Part shown: positions 1-5,208 of the stretch, in pieces
Layout: each line of letters opens with the position of its first letter
Numbering within the stretch: the first letter of the stretch is position 1
Assembly (NCBI GenBank): GCA_012838875.1
Contig: DUOL01000163.1
Coordinates: 1-5,208 of the forward strand
Source of the DNA: Bacteroidales bacterium
GTDB lineage: Bacteria > Bacteroidota > Bacteroidia > Bacteroidales > WCHB1-69
DNA length: 5,208 bases
Direction of reading: 5' to 3'
Notes under the pieces: model-generated
Seen by the model: only the letters and a program-made list of their open reading frames with translations
What the model was told of the DNA's origin: nothing
The model's database searches: none
Translations under genes and position numbers: made by a program

Positions 1-939
1 AAGCGTCTGTTTGTCTATATTTGAAATATTATCTGCATGTGTGTGCCACGTGCTTGTAAAGCCTGTTGAAGATTTTTTATCTTGATGAATAATATTAATC
101 ATCTTAATGTGAGCTAATTTATTAACGTAATAATGGTCATCGGTAATCGGATTTGCGGCTTCATTTATAAAATAATTTCCATATCCTAATTGATAAGCTT
201 TACTCCACACTTTTGAAACAATTTCAGGGGCGTAAAAAGAGGAAAAGCCTTCATGATAAAAAGTTGCATTACTCCCCCCTACCATATCTAATAAAATACC
301 ATAATCTGCCTGATAATTCTCTTTAAACGCATTTTTAGCCCAATATTGCGACCCAAGTCCCCACCAATCGCCTTCTAAATTCTCACTAGCCGGCGTCCCA
401 TAATCTTCCGAGTCGAAAAAAATAATGTCTACTCCTATTGACGGATTTTTAATTCTTAACTGCCTTGCCACTTCTAGCAAAACCCCCACCCCGCTCGCTC
501 CGTCATTCGCACCATCAATTGCCTTGTCACGCACCTTGGGATCCGGATCGTAATCGGCAAAGGGACGAGAATCCCAATGAGCCCCCAGCAAAATCCTCCG
601 ACTTGCCGTAGGATTAAACGAGCCAATGATGTTTGTCGATTTTAAGACCGATTTGTCATAAGCTACCGCATCAAAATTTTGAAGATATGCCGTATCACAA
701 TAAATTTGTAAAAGTGTAAAAAGTTGTTTTAAACACTTTTGATGAGCAACACTATTAGGAACTCTCGGTCCAAAATCGGTTTGTAATTTGACAAAATAAA
801 AAGCGCTGTCAGCATTGAAGTCTGGTGCTTGCAATCCTACACTGACTGCATCGTCATCTGACTTCTTCTCCGTTTGCTGACGACACGAGCAACTCACTAT
901 AATTATTATTGAGAATAAAATAAATAGATTCTTTTTCAT
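1..939 (-). CDS. M28-family glutaminyl-peptide cyclotransferase-like lipoprotein (C-terminus cut by window edge)
   Basis: The frame stays open for 313 codons from the ATG at 939 to the left edge, where the gene is cut. Related bacterial cyclases are roughly 330 residues as I recall, so little is missing. Residues 1-17 form a lipoprotein signal: KK, a hydrophobic run, then lipobox I-V-S-C with Cys17 as lipidation site. The remainder has the M28 zinc-peptidase fold: H121-W-D-S, D146 in NDGASG, E178-D179 in FFDSED, D218 in LLDMVGG, D268-H269, and W298-H299-T in WHTHADN. By analogy with human glutaminyl cyclase, D146, D179 and H299 would bind zinc, E178 would be the general acid/base and W193 and W298 would shape the substrate pocket. 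The human enzyme has Glu where D179 lies. The expected reaction is conversion of N-terminal glutamine to pyroglutamate on exported proteins, at the periplasmic face. A plain aminopeptidase is the alternative, but the WHT motif and tryptophans favour the cyclase. A -7 promoter element lies just upstream. Confidence 0.85.
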   Translation of the reverse strand, partial: MKKNLFILFSIIIIVSCSCRQQTEKKSDDDAVSVGLQAPDFNADSAFYFVKLQTDFGPRVPNSVAHQKCLKQLFTLLQIYCDTAYLQNFDAVAYDKSVLKSTNIIGSFNPTASRRILLGAHWDSRPFADYDPDPKVRDKAIDGANDGASGVGVLLEVARQLRIKNPSIGVDIIFFDSEDYGTPASENLEGDWWGLGSQYWAKNAFKENYQADYGILLDMVGGSNATFYHEGFSSFYAPEIVSKVWSKAYQLGYGNYFINEAANPITDDHYYVNKLAHIKMINIIHQDKKSSTGFTSTWHTHADNISNIDKQTL

Positions 940-948
940 TTTTATTTT

Positions 949-960
949 TTTTAGATTAAA
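949..960 (-). promoter_or_regulatory. Leader motif shared with the DUF1015 gene (copy 1)
   Basis: The minus strand reads TTTAATCTAAAA, 9 bases before the cyclase start codon. The identical 12-mer is found 11 bases before the DUF1015 start codon (4192-4203). Both copies sit between a TATTTTTG element and the ATG, where a Shine-Dalgarno sequence would be in other phyla. A role in translation initiation is inference only. A chance match is possible in DNA this AT-rich. Confidence 0.3.
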
Positions 961-965
961 GACAA

Positions 966-973
966 CAAAAATA
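966..973 (-). promoter_or_regulatory. Candidate -7 promoter element for the glutaminyl cyclase gene
   Basis: The minus strand reads TATTTTTG here, a perfect fit to the Bacteroidetes primary sigma factor -7 consensus TAnnTTTG. It is 26 bases before the ATG at 939, which would give a leader of about 20 bases. No clear TTG-type -33 element is found at the usual spacing of about 19-21 bases, so this is a partial match. The gene is separated from the exporter upstream by 137 bases, which is consistent with its own promoter. Confidence 0.45.
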
Positions 974-1076
974 TTCCTTTTTCTTATTTTTTATTTGAAA
1001 TTCCTAATTTTTATAATTTTATAACAACCTCGGTTCTTGATAAATGCACCTCAACAGCACCATTTTTAATAATAAA

Positions 1077-2909
1077 TTACTCTACTACCTCCGAATCTAA
1101 TTGTAAAGAGTAGAATTTGAAATAAGCTCCTTGTAACTGCATGAGTTCATCGTGCGTGCCGGATTCAACAATTTTACCATCTTCGATATAATATATTTTG
1201 TCAACTTGCCGTATCGTTGATAGCCGATGGGCAATGATAATTGCTGTTCTATTGCTTAGCAGGTTATTAATAGCTTGTTGTACAAATTGTTCCGATTCTA
1301 CATCTAACGAAGAAGTAGCCTCATCTAAAATAAGCACCTGCGGGTCGTACAAAATAGCACGAGCAATACTAATTCGTTGTCGCTCGCCACCGGAAAGTCT
1401 CATGCCTCTATCCCCTATTATCGTATCATAGCCATTTTCCATTTCCATAATAAAATCATGGGCTTTTGCCATTTTAGCCGCTTCTATAATTTTATCTTGC
1501 GAAACATCATGACGTCCAAAAGCAATGTTTTGCGAAACCGTGTCGTGAAAAAGAATTATATCTTGATTGACTATGCCGAAAAGAGCTCTTAAATCACTAA
1601 TTTTGTATAATTGTTGGGGTTTGCCGTCAATGAGTATCTCCCCCGAAGATAAATCATAAAAACGTGGTAATAAATCAACTAAAGTCGATTTACCGCTACC
1701 CGAAGGACCGACAATCGCAATTGTTTCTCCTTTATGCAAGGTAAAGCAAATACGATGTAAAACCTCAGTATGCTCATTGTAAGAAAAGGAGACCTCTTTG
1801 TACTCGATTTCGGATTTTAATTCTTTAATTGATAAAGGATTTTCGTGTTCAACGATTTTTTCTTCGCCGTCAAGGATTTTATAAATTCTTTGTGCCGAGG
1901 CTAATCCCTTTTGCACATTGTAAAAACAAGTAATCAAAGACTTGGCAGGAGGAATAAGTCGAGCAAATATGAGAATGTAAAAGACAAAAAATTCACCGCT
2001 GACATTATATTCTTGTATTACGAGATGCCCCCCAATGAAAAAAACAACCATCATGGTAAGAATTGCCATGATTTCCACAATGGGACCGGCTAATTCCGTG
2101 CGTATATAGATTTTCTTATACAATTTATAAAAATAGTGATTACGTTCTTTAAAGTTCTTTGAGGCATGCTCAATGGCATTATAAGCCTTAATAATTCTTA
2201 AACCACTGATTGTCTCTTCAAATACGGAAGATAATTTCCCCAATATTTCTTGTGCTTTGATAGACTTTTTTTTGATTTTTTTCCCAACTAAAGCAATTAG
2301 ATAACCCGCAAACGGCAAAACTAAAAGTGCGATGAGGGTCAGCTGAGGACTAATCAGGAAAAGAGAAATTAAAAATAGAATAACCAAAAGCGGGTCGCGA
2401 AATAACAAAAATAACATTGAGACGATAGACCACTCCACCTCCTGAACGTCAGAACCAACTCTATTCATTAAATCTCCTTTTTTCTCTTTTGCATAAAAAG
2501 AGAGGGGAAGTATAATGAATTTATGATAAATATCTTCTCGCAAACTTTTTACAAATCCAACCCTAATAGGAGCCATAAAATAAAGTCCTAAATAACGAAA
2601 AAAATTGGATAAGAATGATAATACTATCATGGATAAGGCTACCGCAATAAGAGCTTGTATTTTGCCATGCGATATAATAATATGACTCATATAATAGTTA
2701 AAATAGTCGGTAACTGTCTGAGTTGTTAAGGCAAAACTCGGCTTCGTAGCAACGTAAGTAACCTTTTCAAAAAAAACGGACAGAAAAGGAACAACCATCG
2801 AAAGAGAAACTAACGAGAATAAAGAGTAGAAAATATGAGAAATAAAGATTAATAGAATATATTTCTTAAACGGAAAAATATAGCGTATTAATCTTAAAAG
2901 AAGTTTCAT
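1077..2909 (-). CDS. MsbA-type ABC exporter half-transporter (fused permease and ATPase)
   Basis: This 610-residue protein has the standard layout and length of a type IV (MsbA/Sav1866-like) exporter that works as a homodimer in the inner membrane. Residues 1 to about 325 form a six-helix transmembrane domain, with hydrophobic segments near 15-45, 85-115, 160-185, 186-208, 275-297 and 303-320. The ATPase domain follows: A-loop Tyr377, Walker A GPSGSGKST at 401-409, Q-loop Gln449, signature LSGGE at 505-509, Walker B VLILDE at 525-530 with catalytic Glu530, D-loop SSLD at 533-536 and switch His561. All residues needed for ATP hydrolysis are present, so it should be active. Gram-negative relatives export lipid A core or other amphipathic substrates. 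The substrate cannot be read from sequence, so I give no gene symbol. The start is only 20 bases after the DUF1015 stop, which implies cotranscription. The leader is A-rich with no Shine-Dalgarno sequence, as in the neighbouring genes. Confidence 0.93.
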   Translation of the reverse strand: MKLLLRLIRYIFPFKKYILLIFISHIFYSLFSLVSLSMVVPFLSVFFEKVTYVATKPSFALTTQTVTDYFNYYMSHIIISHGKIQALIAVALSMIVLSFLSNFFRYLGLYFMAPIRVGFVKSLREDIYHKFIILPLSFYAKEKKGDLMNRVGSDVQEVEWSIVSMLFLLFRDPLLVILFLISLFLISPQLTLIALLVLPFAGYLIALVGKKIKKKSIKAQEILGKLSSVFEETISGLRIIKAYNAIEHASKNFKERNHYFYKLYKKIYIRTELAGPIVEIMAILTMMVVFFIGGHLVIQEYNVSGEFFVFYILIFARLIPPAKSLITCFYNVQKGLASAQRIYKILDGEEKIVEHENPLSIKELKSEIEYKEVSFSYNEHTEVLHRICFTLHKGETIAIVGPSGSGKSTLVDLLPRFYDLSSGEILIDGKPQQLYKISDLRALFGIVNQDIILFHDTVSQNIAFGRHDVSQDKIIEAAKMAKAHDFIMEMENGYDTIIGDRGMRLSGGERQRISIARAILYDPQVLILDEATSSLDVESEQFVQQAINNLLSNRTAIIIAHRLSTIRQVDKIYYIEDGKIVESGTHDELMQLQGAYFKFYSLQLDSEVVE

Positions 2910-2929
2910 TATTTTTAATAATAGAAATT

Positions 2930-4180
2930 CTAAACTAGTTCATGAATAACTAATCCCGAACGTAATTTAGGTTCAAACCAAGTTGTTTTCGGAGGCATAA
3001 TATTTCCGGAATCGGCAATATTTATCAGCTGTTGCATGGATACGGGATAAAGAGCGAAAGCTACTCGCATTTCCCCACTATCAACGCGTCTCTGAATTTC
3101 ACCAAGCCCTCGAATACCTCCCACAAAATCAATTCGTGTATCGGTTCTTAAATCTTTAATATTCAATATTTTATCTAAGACTAAATTAGACAAAATCGTT
3201 ACATCAAGCACACCAATAGGATCATTATCATCGTAAGTCCCCTCTTTTGCCGTCATCTTATACCAATTATTATCAATATAAAAACTAAATTCGTGTAATT
3301 TTGACGGTTTATAGATTTCCTTGCCCATTTTTTCAACGACAAAATATTGTGAAATTTTTTCAATAAATTGCTCCGTTGAAAGTCCATTAAGGTCTTTAAC
3401 AACTCTATTATAATCAATGATTTGAAGTTGATTGTCAGGGAAAATCACTGCCATAAAGTAATTATACTCTTCATTTCCTGTATGGCTTGGATTTTTAGAA
3501 CGTTTTTCACTACCGACTAATGCGGCGGCAGCAGTACGATGATGTCCGTCAGCAACGTATAAATAAGGAATTTCATCAGCAAAAATCTTTACAATCTCAT
3601 CATTAATTGCTTTGTCGTCAATAACCCAAAAATGGTGTCCAAACCCGTCGTTCGTTACAAAGTCATACTCCGGTTTTTGCGTTGCGGTAATTTTTGAAAC
3701 GATAGCATCAATTCTCTTATTCGCAGGATAAGTAAAGAAAACCGGTTCAATGTTTGCATTGGTTGTACGAACATGTTTCATCCTATCCTCTTCTTTGTCT
3801 TTCCGCGTCAACTCATGTTTTTTGATATTATTATTCAAATAGTCGTCAATATGAGTACAACCGACAATTCCATACTGAGTTCTACCATTCATGGTTTGCG
3901 CATAAATATAAAACTTTTCATCATCTTCTTTCTCAAGCCATTTTTTTGCTTTAAAAAGATTAAAATTCTCAATTACTTTATCATAGACTTCTTGCGAATG
4001 TTCGTCCGTTCCAACCGGCAGGTCAATTTCTGCCTTCGTAATGTGCAGCAAAGAATACGGATTATTATCTGCTTCTTGTCGAGCCTCTTCGGAATTAAGC
4101 ACATCATAAGGACGTGACGCTAATTGTTGAACGATATTTTTCGGAGGACGCAATCCTTTAAACGGTTTAATGATAGCCAT
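2930..4180 (-). CDS. DUF1015 family protein with DGHHR motif, possible small-molecule kinase of the ParB/Srx-like class
   Basis: This 416-residue soluble protein has no signal peptide or membrane segment and looks like a complete DUF1015 protein. Hallmarks are an N-terminal FKGLRP at 7-12 with RPYDVL at 23-28, the charged segment KHELTRKDKEEDR at 121-133, YVADGHHRTAA at 208-218, DFVGG at 351-355 and the family's typical ending, MPPKTTWFEPKLRSGL at 395-410. The DGHHR motif resembles the phosphate-handling box of the ParB/sulfiredoxin-like superfamily, which includes archaeal free-serine kinase SerK. In Bacteroidetes, DUF1015 genes are, as I recall, often next to serA and serC, so a role in serine metabolism is plausible but unproven; neither gene is present here. 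The ATG at 4180 is followed directly by the conserved N-terminus, which supports this start. It is the first gene of a probable operon with the ABC exporter. Family assignment is firm; function is not. Confidence 0.9.
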   Translation of the reverse strand: MAIIKPFKGLRPPKNIVQQLASRPYDVLNSEEARQEADNNPYSLLHITKAEIDLPVGTDEHSQEVYDKVIENFNLFKAKKWLEKEDDEKFYIYAQTMNGRTQYGIVGCTHIDDYLNNNIKKHELTRKDKEEDRMKHVRTTNANIEPVFFTYPANKRIDAIVSKITATQKPEYDFVTNDGFGHHFWVIDDKAINDEIVKIFADEIPYLYVADGHHRTAAAALVGSEKRSKNPSHTGNEEYNYFMAVIFPDNQLQIIDYNRVVKDLNGLSTEQFIEKISQYFVVEKMGKEIYKPSKLHEFSFYIDNNWYKMTAKEGTYDDNDPIGVLDVTILSNLVLDKILNIKDLRTDTRIDFVGGIRGLGEIQRRVDSGEMRVAFALYPVSMQQLINIADSGNIMPPKTTWFEPKLRSGLVIHELV

Positions 4181-4191
4181 AATATTATGTA

Positions 4192-4203
4192 TTTTAGATT
4201 AAA
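4192..4203 (-). promoter_or_regulatory. Leader motif shared with the glutaminyl cyclase gene (copy 2)
   Basis: The minus strand reads TTTAATCTAAAA, 11 bases before the DUF1015 start codon and identical to the 12-mer at 949-960. It lies downstream of the candidate -7 element, so it would be in the transcribed leader. Its position, like that of the other copy, suggests a possible part in start-site recognition. This is inference from two copies. Confidence 0.3.
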
Positions 4204-4216
4204 AATATGAATAGTG

Positions 4217-4224
4217 CAAAAATA
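4217..4224 (-). promoter_or_regulatory. Candidate -7 promoter element for the DUF1015-ABC exporter operon
   Basis: The minus strand reads TATTTTTG, matching TAnnTTTG exactly, 36 bases before the DUF1015 start codon. That would give a leader of roughly 30 bases. No TTG-type -33 element is apparent at the expected distance. Its place in the 144-base gap between the four-helix-bundle gene and DUF1015 fits transcription of the DUF1015-exporter pair as a separate unit. Confidence 0.4.
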
Positions 4225-4261
4225 GATAATAAATCAATATATAAGGTTAATAAAAACCAAT

Positions 4262-4283
4262 ACTTATAATAAGACCTATAAGT
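4262..4283. repeat. Short AT-rich inverted repeat between genes, possible weak terminator
   Basis: ACTTATA at 4262-4268 pairs perfectly with TATAAGT at 4277-4283 around an 8-base loop. On the minus strand a T-rich stretch (TTGGTTTTTATT) follows shortly after, so it could be a weak terminator for the four-helix-bundle gene. The stem has only one G-C pair, so stability would be low. It could equally be an operator-like site or chance in AT-rich DNA. Confidence 0.22.
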
Positions 4284-4324
4284 GAGGTTATTAAAATAAA
4301 TCAATTATAAAAAAACAGCCTCTT

Positions 4325-4738
4325 TTAATCGGGATCTTCGTCTCGCGAATTGGATGTAGAACGTTGGAGCGAAGCTACCAACGAACCAATCATTTTAGTC
4401 AATTCCATCAGCTGAGTTCTTGAATATTCTCTTGCTTCATCATTAAGAACTGACATTTTAGATGCTATTTCGGTGTACACAACACATTCACGGATGGAAC
4501 TTTTAGCCATTTTGAGATAATAAACGAATTGTGCCTTGTTCCTAGCCGAGCCTTCTGCCACATTAAGAGCAATAGATTGCGCTGATTTTATCAGAGCCTC
4601 AGCAATATTAATAGATTGTTGAGTCTGAAGAGTAGAGGTCGCCTCATATAACCATTGTACGTAATCTAAGGCTTTTGCATAAATTCGGAGGTCTTCAAAT
4701 CTGAAAAAACTTACCGGGTTTTCTTGTTCCGCTGTCAT
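4325..4738 (-). CDS. Four-helix-bundle protein of the 23S rRNA intervening-sequence (S23/IVP) family
   Basis: This 137-residue cytosolic protein has the family's helical pattern. FEDLRIYAKALDYV at 14-27 forms helix 1. AEALIKSAQSIALNVAEG at 46-63 carries the signature S-I-x-x-N-x-A-E-G, and FVYYLKMAKSSIRECVVYTEIA at 71-92 forms helix 3. A last helix covers roughly 97-126, followed by a polar tail rich in Ser, Asp and Glu. Founding members were found encoded within intervening sequences of 23S rRNA genes; most homologues, like this one, stand alone with no rRNA nearby. No molecular function is established for the free-standing forms, though the bundles are thought to oligomerise and bind nucleic acid. 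The usual F-P-x-E-E-x-Y-x-L segment before the signature is replaced by a Gln-rich stretch near 37-45, which suggests a divergent subgroup. The ATG at 4738 has a good promoter upstream and no competing start nearby. Confidence 0.88.
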   Translation of the reverse strand: MTAEQENPVSFFRFEDLRIYAKALDYVQWLYEATSTLQTQQSINIAEALIKSAQSIALNVAEGSARNKAQFVYYLKMAKSSIRECVVYTEIASKMSVLNDEAREYSRTQLMELTKMIGSLVASLQRSTSNSRDEDPD

Positions 4739-4776
4739 AGTCTATTTGTTTTTTAATAAAAGGAGAATATATTTTT

Positions 4777-4806
4777 CAAAAATAGACATTTTTTTTAAAT
4801 AAACAA
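4777..4806 (-). promoter_or_regulatory. Bacteroidetes-type promoter for the four-helix-bundle gene
   Basis: The minus strand carries TTG at 4806-4804, a 19-base spacer, then TATTTTTG at 4784-4777. This matches the -33 TTTG / -7 TAnnTTTG architecture with correct spacing and is the most complete promoter in the window. The -7 element is 38 bases before the ATG, predicting a leader of about 30 bases. It is also half of a perfect 15-base palindrome (4770-4784) centred on C4777, which may be incidental. Confidence 0.55.
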
Positions 4807-5080
4807 CTTTTTTTTCATTCATTTTTATTTTTTTAATAAAATTTTCACCTTTGTAAAATTATAAATTACAACAGTCTGATTTACAGTATAATACATTTTA
4901 TTCTTAATCTTATAAAAAAACCATTTTTCTATCTTATAGTGTTTTTTGTAAAAAAATATAATAAATAAGCACTATTATTCGATGAAAATTAACAGAATTT
5001 GAAAATGAGCATCTCCATTTTTGTTGGTTATTTTTCTGACTTATACCTTTTTGCAGAATTAGAATAATTATAATTTTAAT
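4807..5080. other. AT-rich non-coding stretch
   Basis: This stretch is dominated by A and T runs and has stops in all frames apart from short or chance openings. I find no RNA gene and no convincing ORF. A plus-strand CACCTTTG at 4846-4853 is one mismatch from the -7 consensus TAnnTTTG, but no TTG element precedes it and no gene follows within the window. A 20-codon plus-strand ORF beginning at 5006 has no supporting leader or recognisable product. Confidence 0.6.
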
Positions 5081-5208
5081 CAGGGCGTGCCCCCTCGCTT
5101 CGCTCGGGGTCGGTCTCCGCCTCCAAGTCCGCAGGAAGGAGCTATGAATAGCATAGTCGAAAAAGGAGCTTCTAAAGGCGCTCTTTTTCTCCTTGCTCTT
5201 CAAAGCTC
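5081..5208. repeat. GC-rich structured intergenic element, probable dispersed repeat (runs past the right edge)
   Basis: Composition switches sharply at 5081: 41 of the next 55 bases are G or C, against nearly pure A/T just before. Visible structures are GGGC-GT-GCCC at 5083-5092; C4 (5091-5094) facing G4 (5106-5109) around a tandem TCGCT-TCGCT; the mirror-symmetric CTCGCTTCGCTC at 5094-5105; tandem GGTC at 5108-5115; GCTAT-GA-ATAGC at 5141-5152; two copies of AAGGAGCT (5136 and 5163); and a hairpin at 5160-5188. From memory, a core of the form GGGCGTGCCCC...GGGGTCGG recurs between genes in many Bacteroidetes genomes; I cannot check copy number here. No transposase, target-site duplication or rRNA/tRNA resemblance is seen. 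The frame across it (5203-4934, minus) starts at TTG and looks spurious. Confidence 0.5.
5160..5188 (-). terminator. Possible terminator-like hairpin inside the right-end repeat element
   Basis: AAAAAGGAGC at 5160-5169 pairs with GCTCTTTTT at 5180-5188 with one bulged G, giving nine pairs around a 10-base loop. The A-tract/stem/T-tract arrangement is nearly symmetrical, so it could terminate transcription from either side, including a minus-strand gene entering from beyond the right edge. The stem has only three G-C pairs beside the A-T tract, and the hairpin may simply be part of the repeat. Confidence 0.28.

Noticed and set aside
1025..1034. AACC-TC-GGTT inverted repeat downstream of the exporter stop, as a terminator
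   Set aside because: The stem is four pairs with a two-base loop and a mismatch just outside it; the following sequence is AT-rich but lacks a clean T-run. Too weak to call.
1198..2093. Plus-strand open frames at 1198-1431, 1377-1592 and 1911-2093
   Set aside because: All are antisense shadows of the ABC exporter, which has every ATPase motif in frame on the minus strand.
1062..2923. Identical 13-mer ATTTTTAATAATA at 1062-1074 and 2911-2923, flanking the exporter gene
   Set aside because: It contains only A and T and is readily expected by chance in this composition; no target-site duplication or mobile-element feature accompanies it.
3773..4117. Plus-strand open frame of 114 codons
   Set aside because: It lies wholly inside the DUF1015 gene on the opposite strand, whose conserved motifs prove the minus-strand reading.
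4284..4322. GAGG/CCTC pairing between 4284-4287 and the sequence just after the four-helix-bundle stop, as a terminator
   Set aside because: Only four pairs enclose a loop of about 30 bases, which is not stable enough; the T7 run after the stop has no real stem before it.
4846..4853. Plus-strand CACCTTTG as a divergent promoter
   Set aside because: It has one mismatch in the critical TA, no -33 TTG, and no gene or structured transcript follows on the plus strand before the GC-rich element.
5006..5068. 20-codon plus-strand ORF starting at ATG 5006
   Set aside because: It is very short and lacks a promoter, leader or similarity to any peptide family I recognise.
4934..5203. Minus-strand open frame of 89 codons across the right-end region
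   Set aside because: It begins with TTG, runs through the GC-rich repeat and then low-complexity AT DNA, has no recognisable domain, and its composition follows the underlying DNA. It is likely spurious.

Overview
The window looks like a chromosomal segment from an AT-rich member of the Bacteroidetes (Bacteroidota), most probably a Bacteroidales or a related CFB-group organism. Four things support this: intergenic DNA that is almost pure A/T; no Shine-Dalgarno sequence ahead of any gene, with A-rich leaders instead; an 8-base TATTTTTG sequence, which fits the Bacteroidetes sigma-A -7 consensus TAnnTTTG, upstream of all three transcription units; and protein families typical of the group. The assignment is inferred from these features, not from a database match.

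All four supported genes lie on the minus strand, so the window reads from right to left. (1) 4738-4325 encodes a small four-helix-bundle protein of the 23S rRNA intervening-sequence protein family, with its own well-formed promoter. (2) 4180-2930 encodes a DUF1015 protein with a DGHHR motif, followed after only 20 bases by (3) 2909-1077, a full-length MsbA-type ABC exporter half-transporter; these two probably form one operon. (4) 939-1 encodes a lipoprotein of the M28 zinc-peptidase fold with the active-site pattern of animal-type glutaminyl cyclases; its last residues lie beyond the left edge.

The right-hand 470 bases (4739-5208) hold no credible gene. They contain the promoter of the four-helix-bundle gene, then a very AT-rich stretch, then an abrupt switch at 5081 to a compact, GC-rich (41 of 55 bases G/C in 5081-5135), structured element full of short inverted and direct repeats. 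It continues to the right edge and resembles intergenic dispersed repeats that I recall from Bacteroidetes genomes. It is the least explained part of the window.

The genes do not form an obvious single pathway. Two act at the envelope (the exporter, and the cyclase that would modify exported proteins), while the DUF1015 and four-helix-bundle proteins are cytosolic and of uncertain role. I see no CRISPR array, tRNA, rRNA, transposase, phage gene or recognisable defence system, and nothing I would call a new multi-gene system. The best leads are the right-end repeat element, a shared 12-base leader motif ahead of two genes, and the untested biochemistry of the DUF1015 protein.
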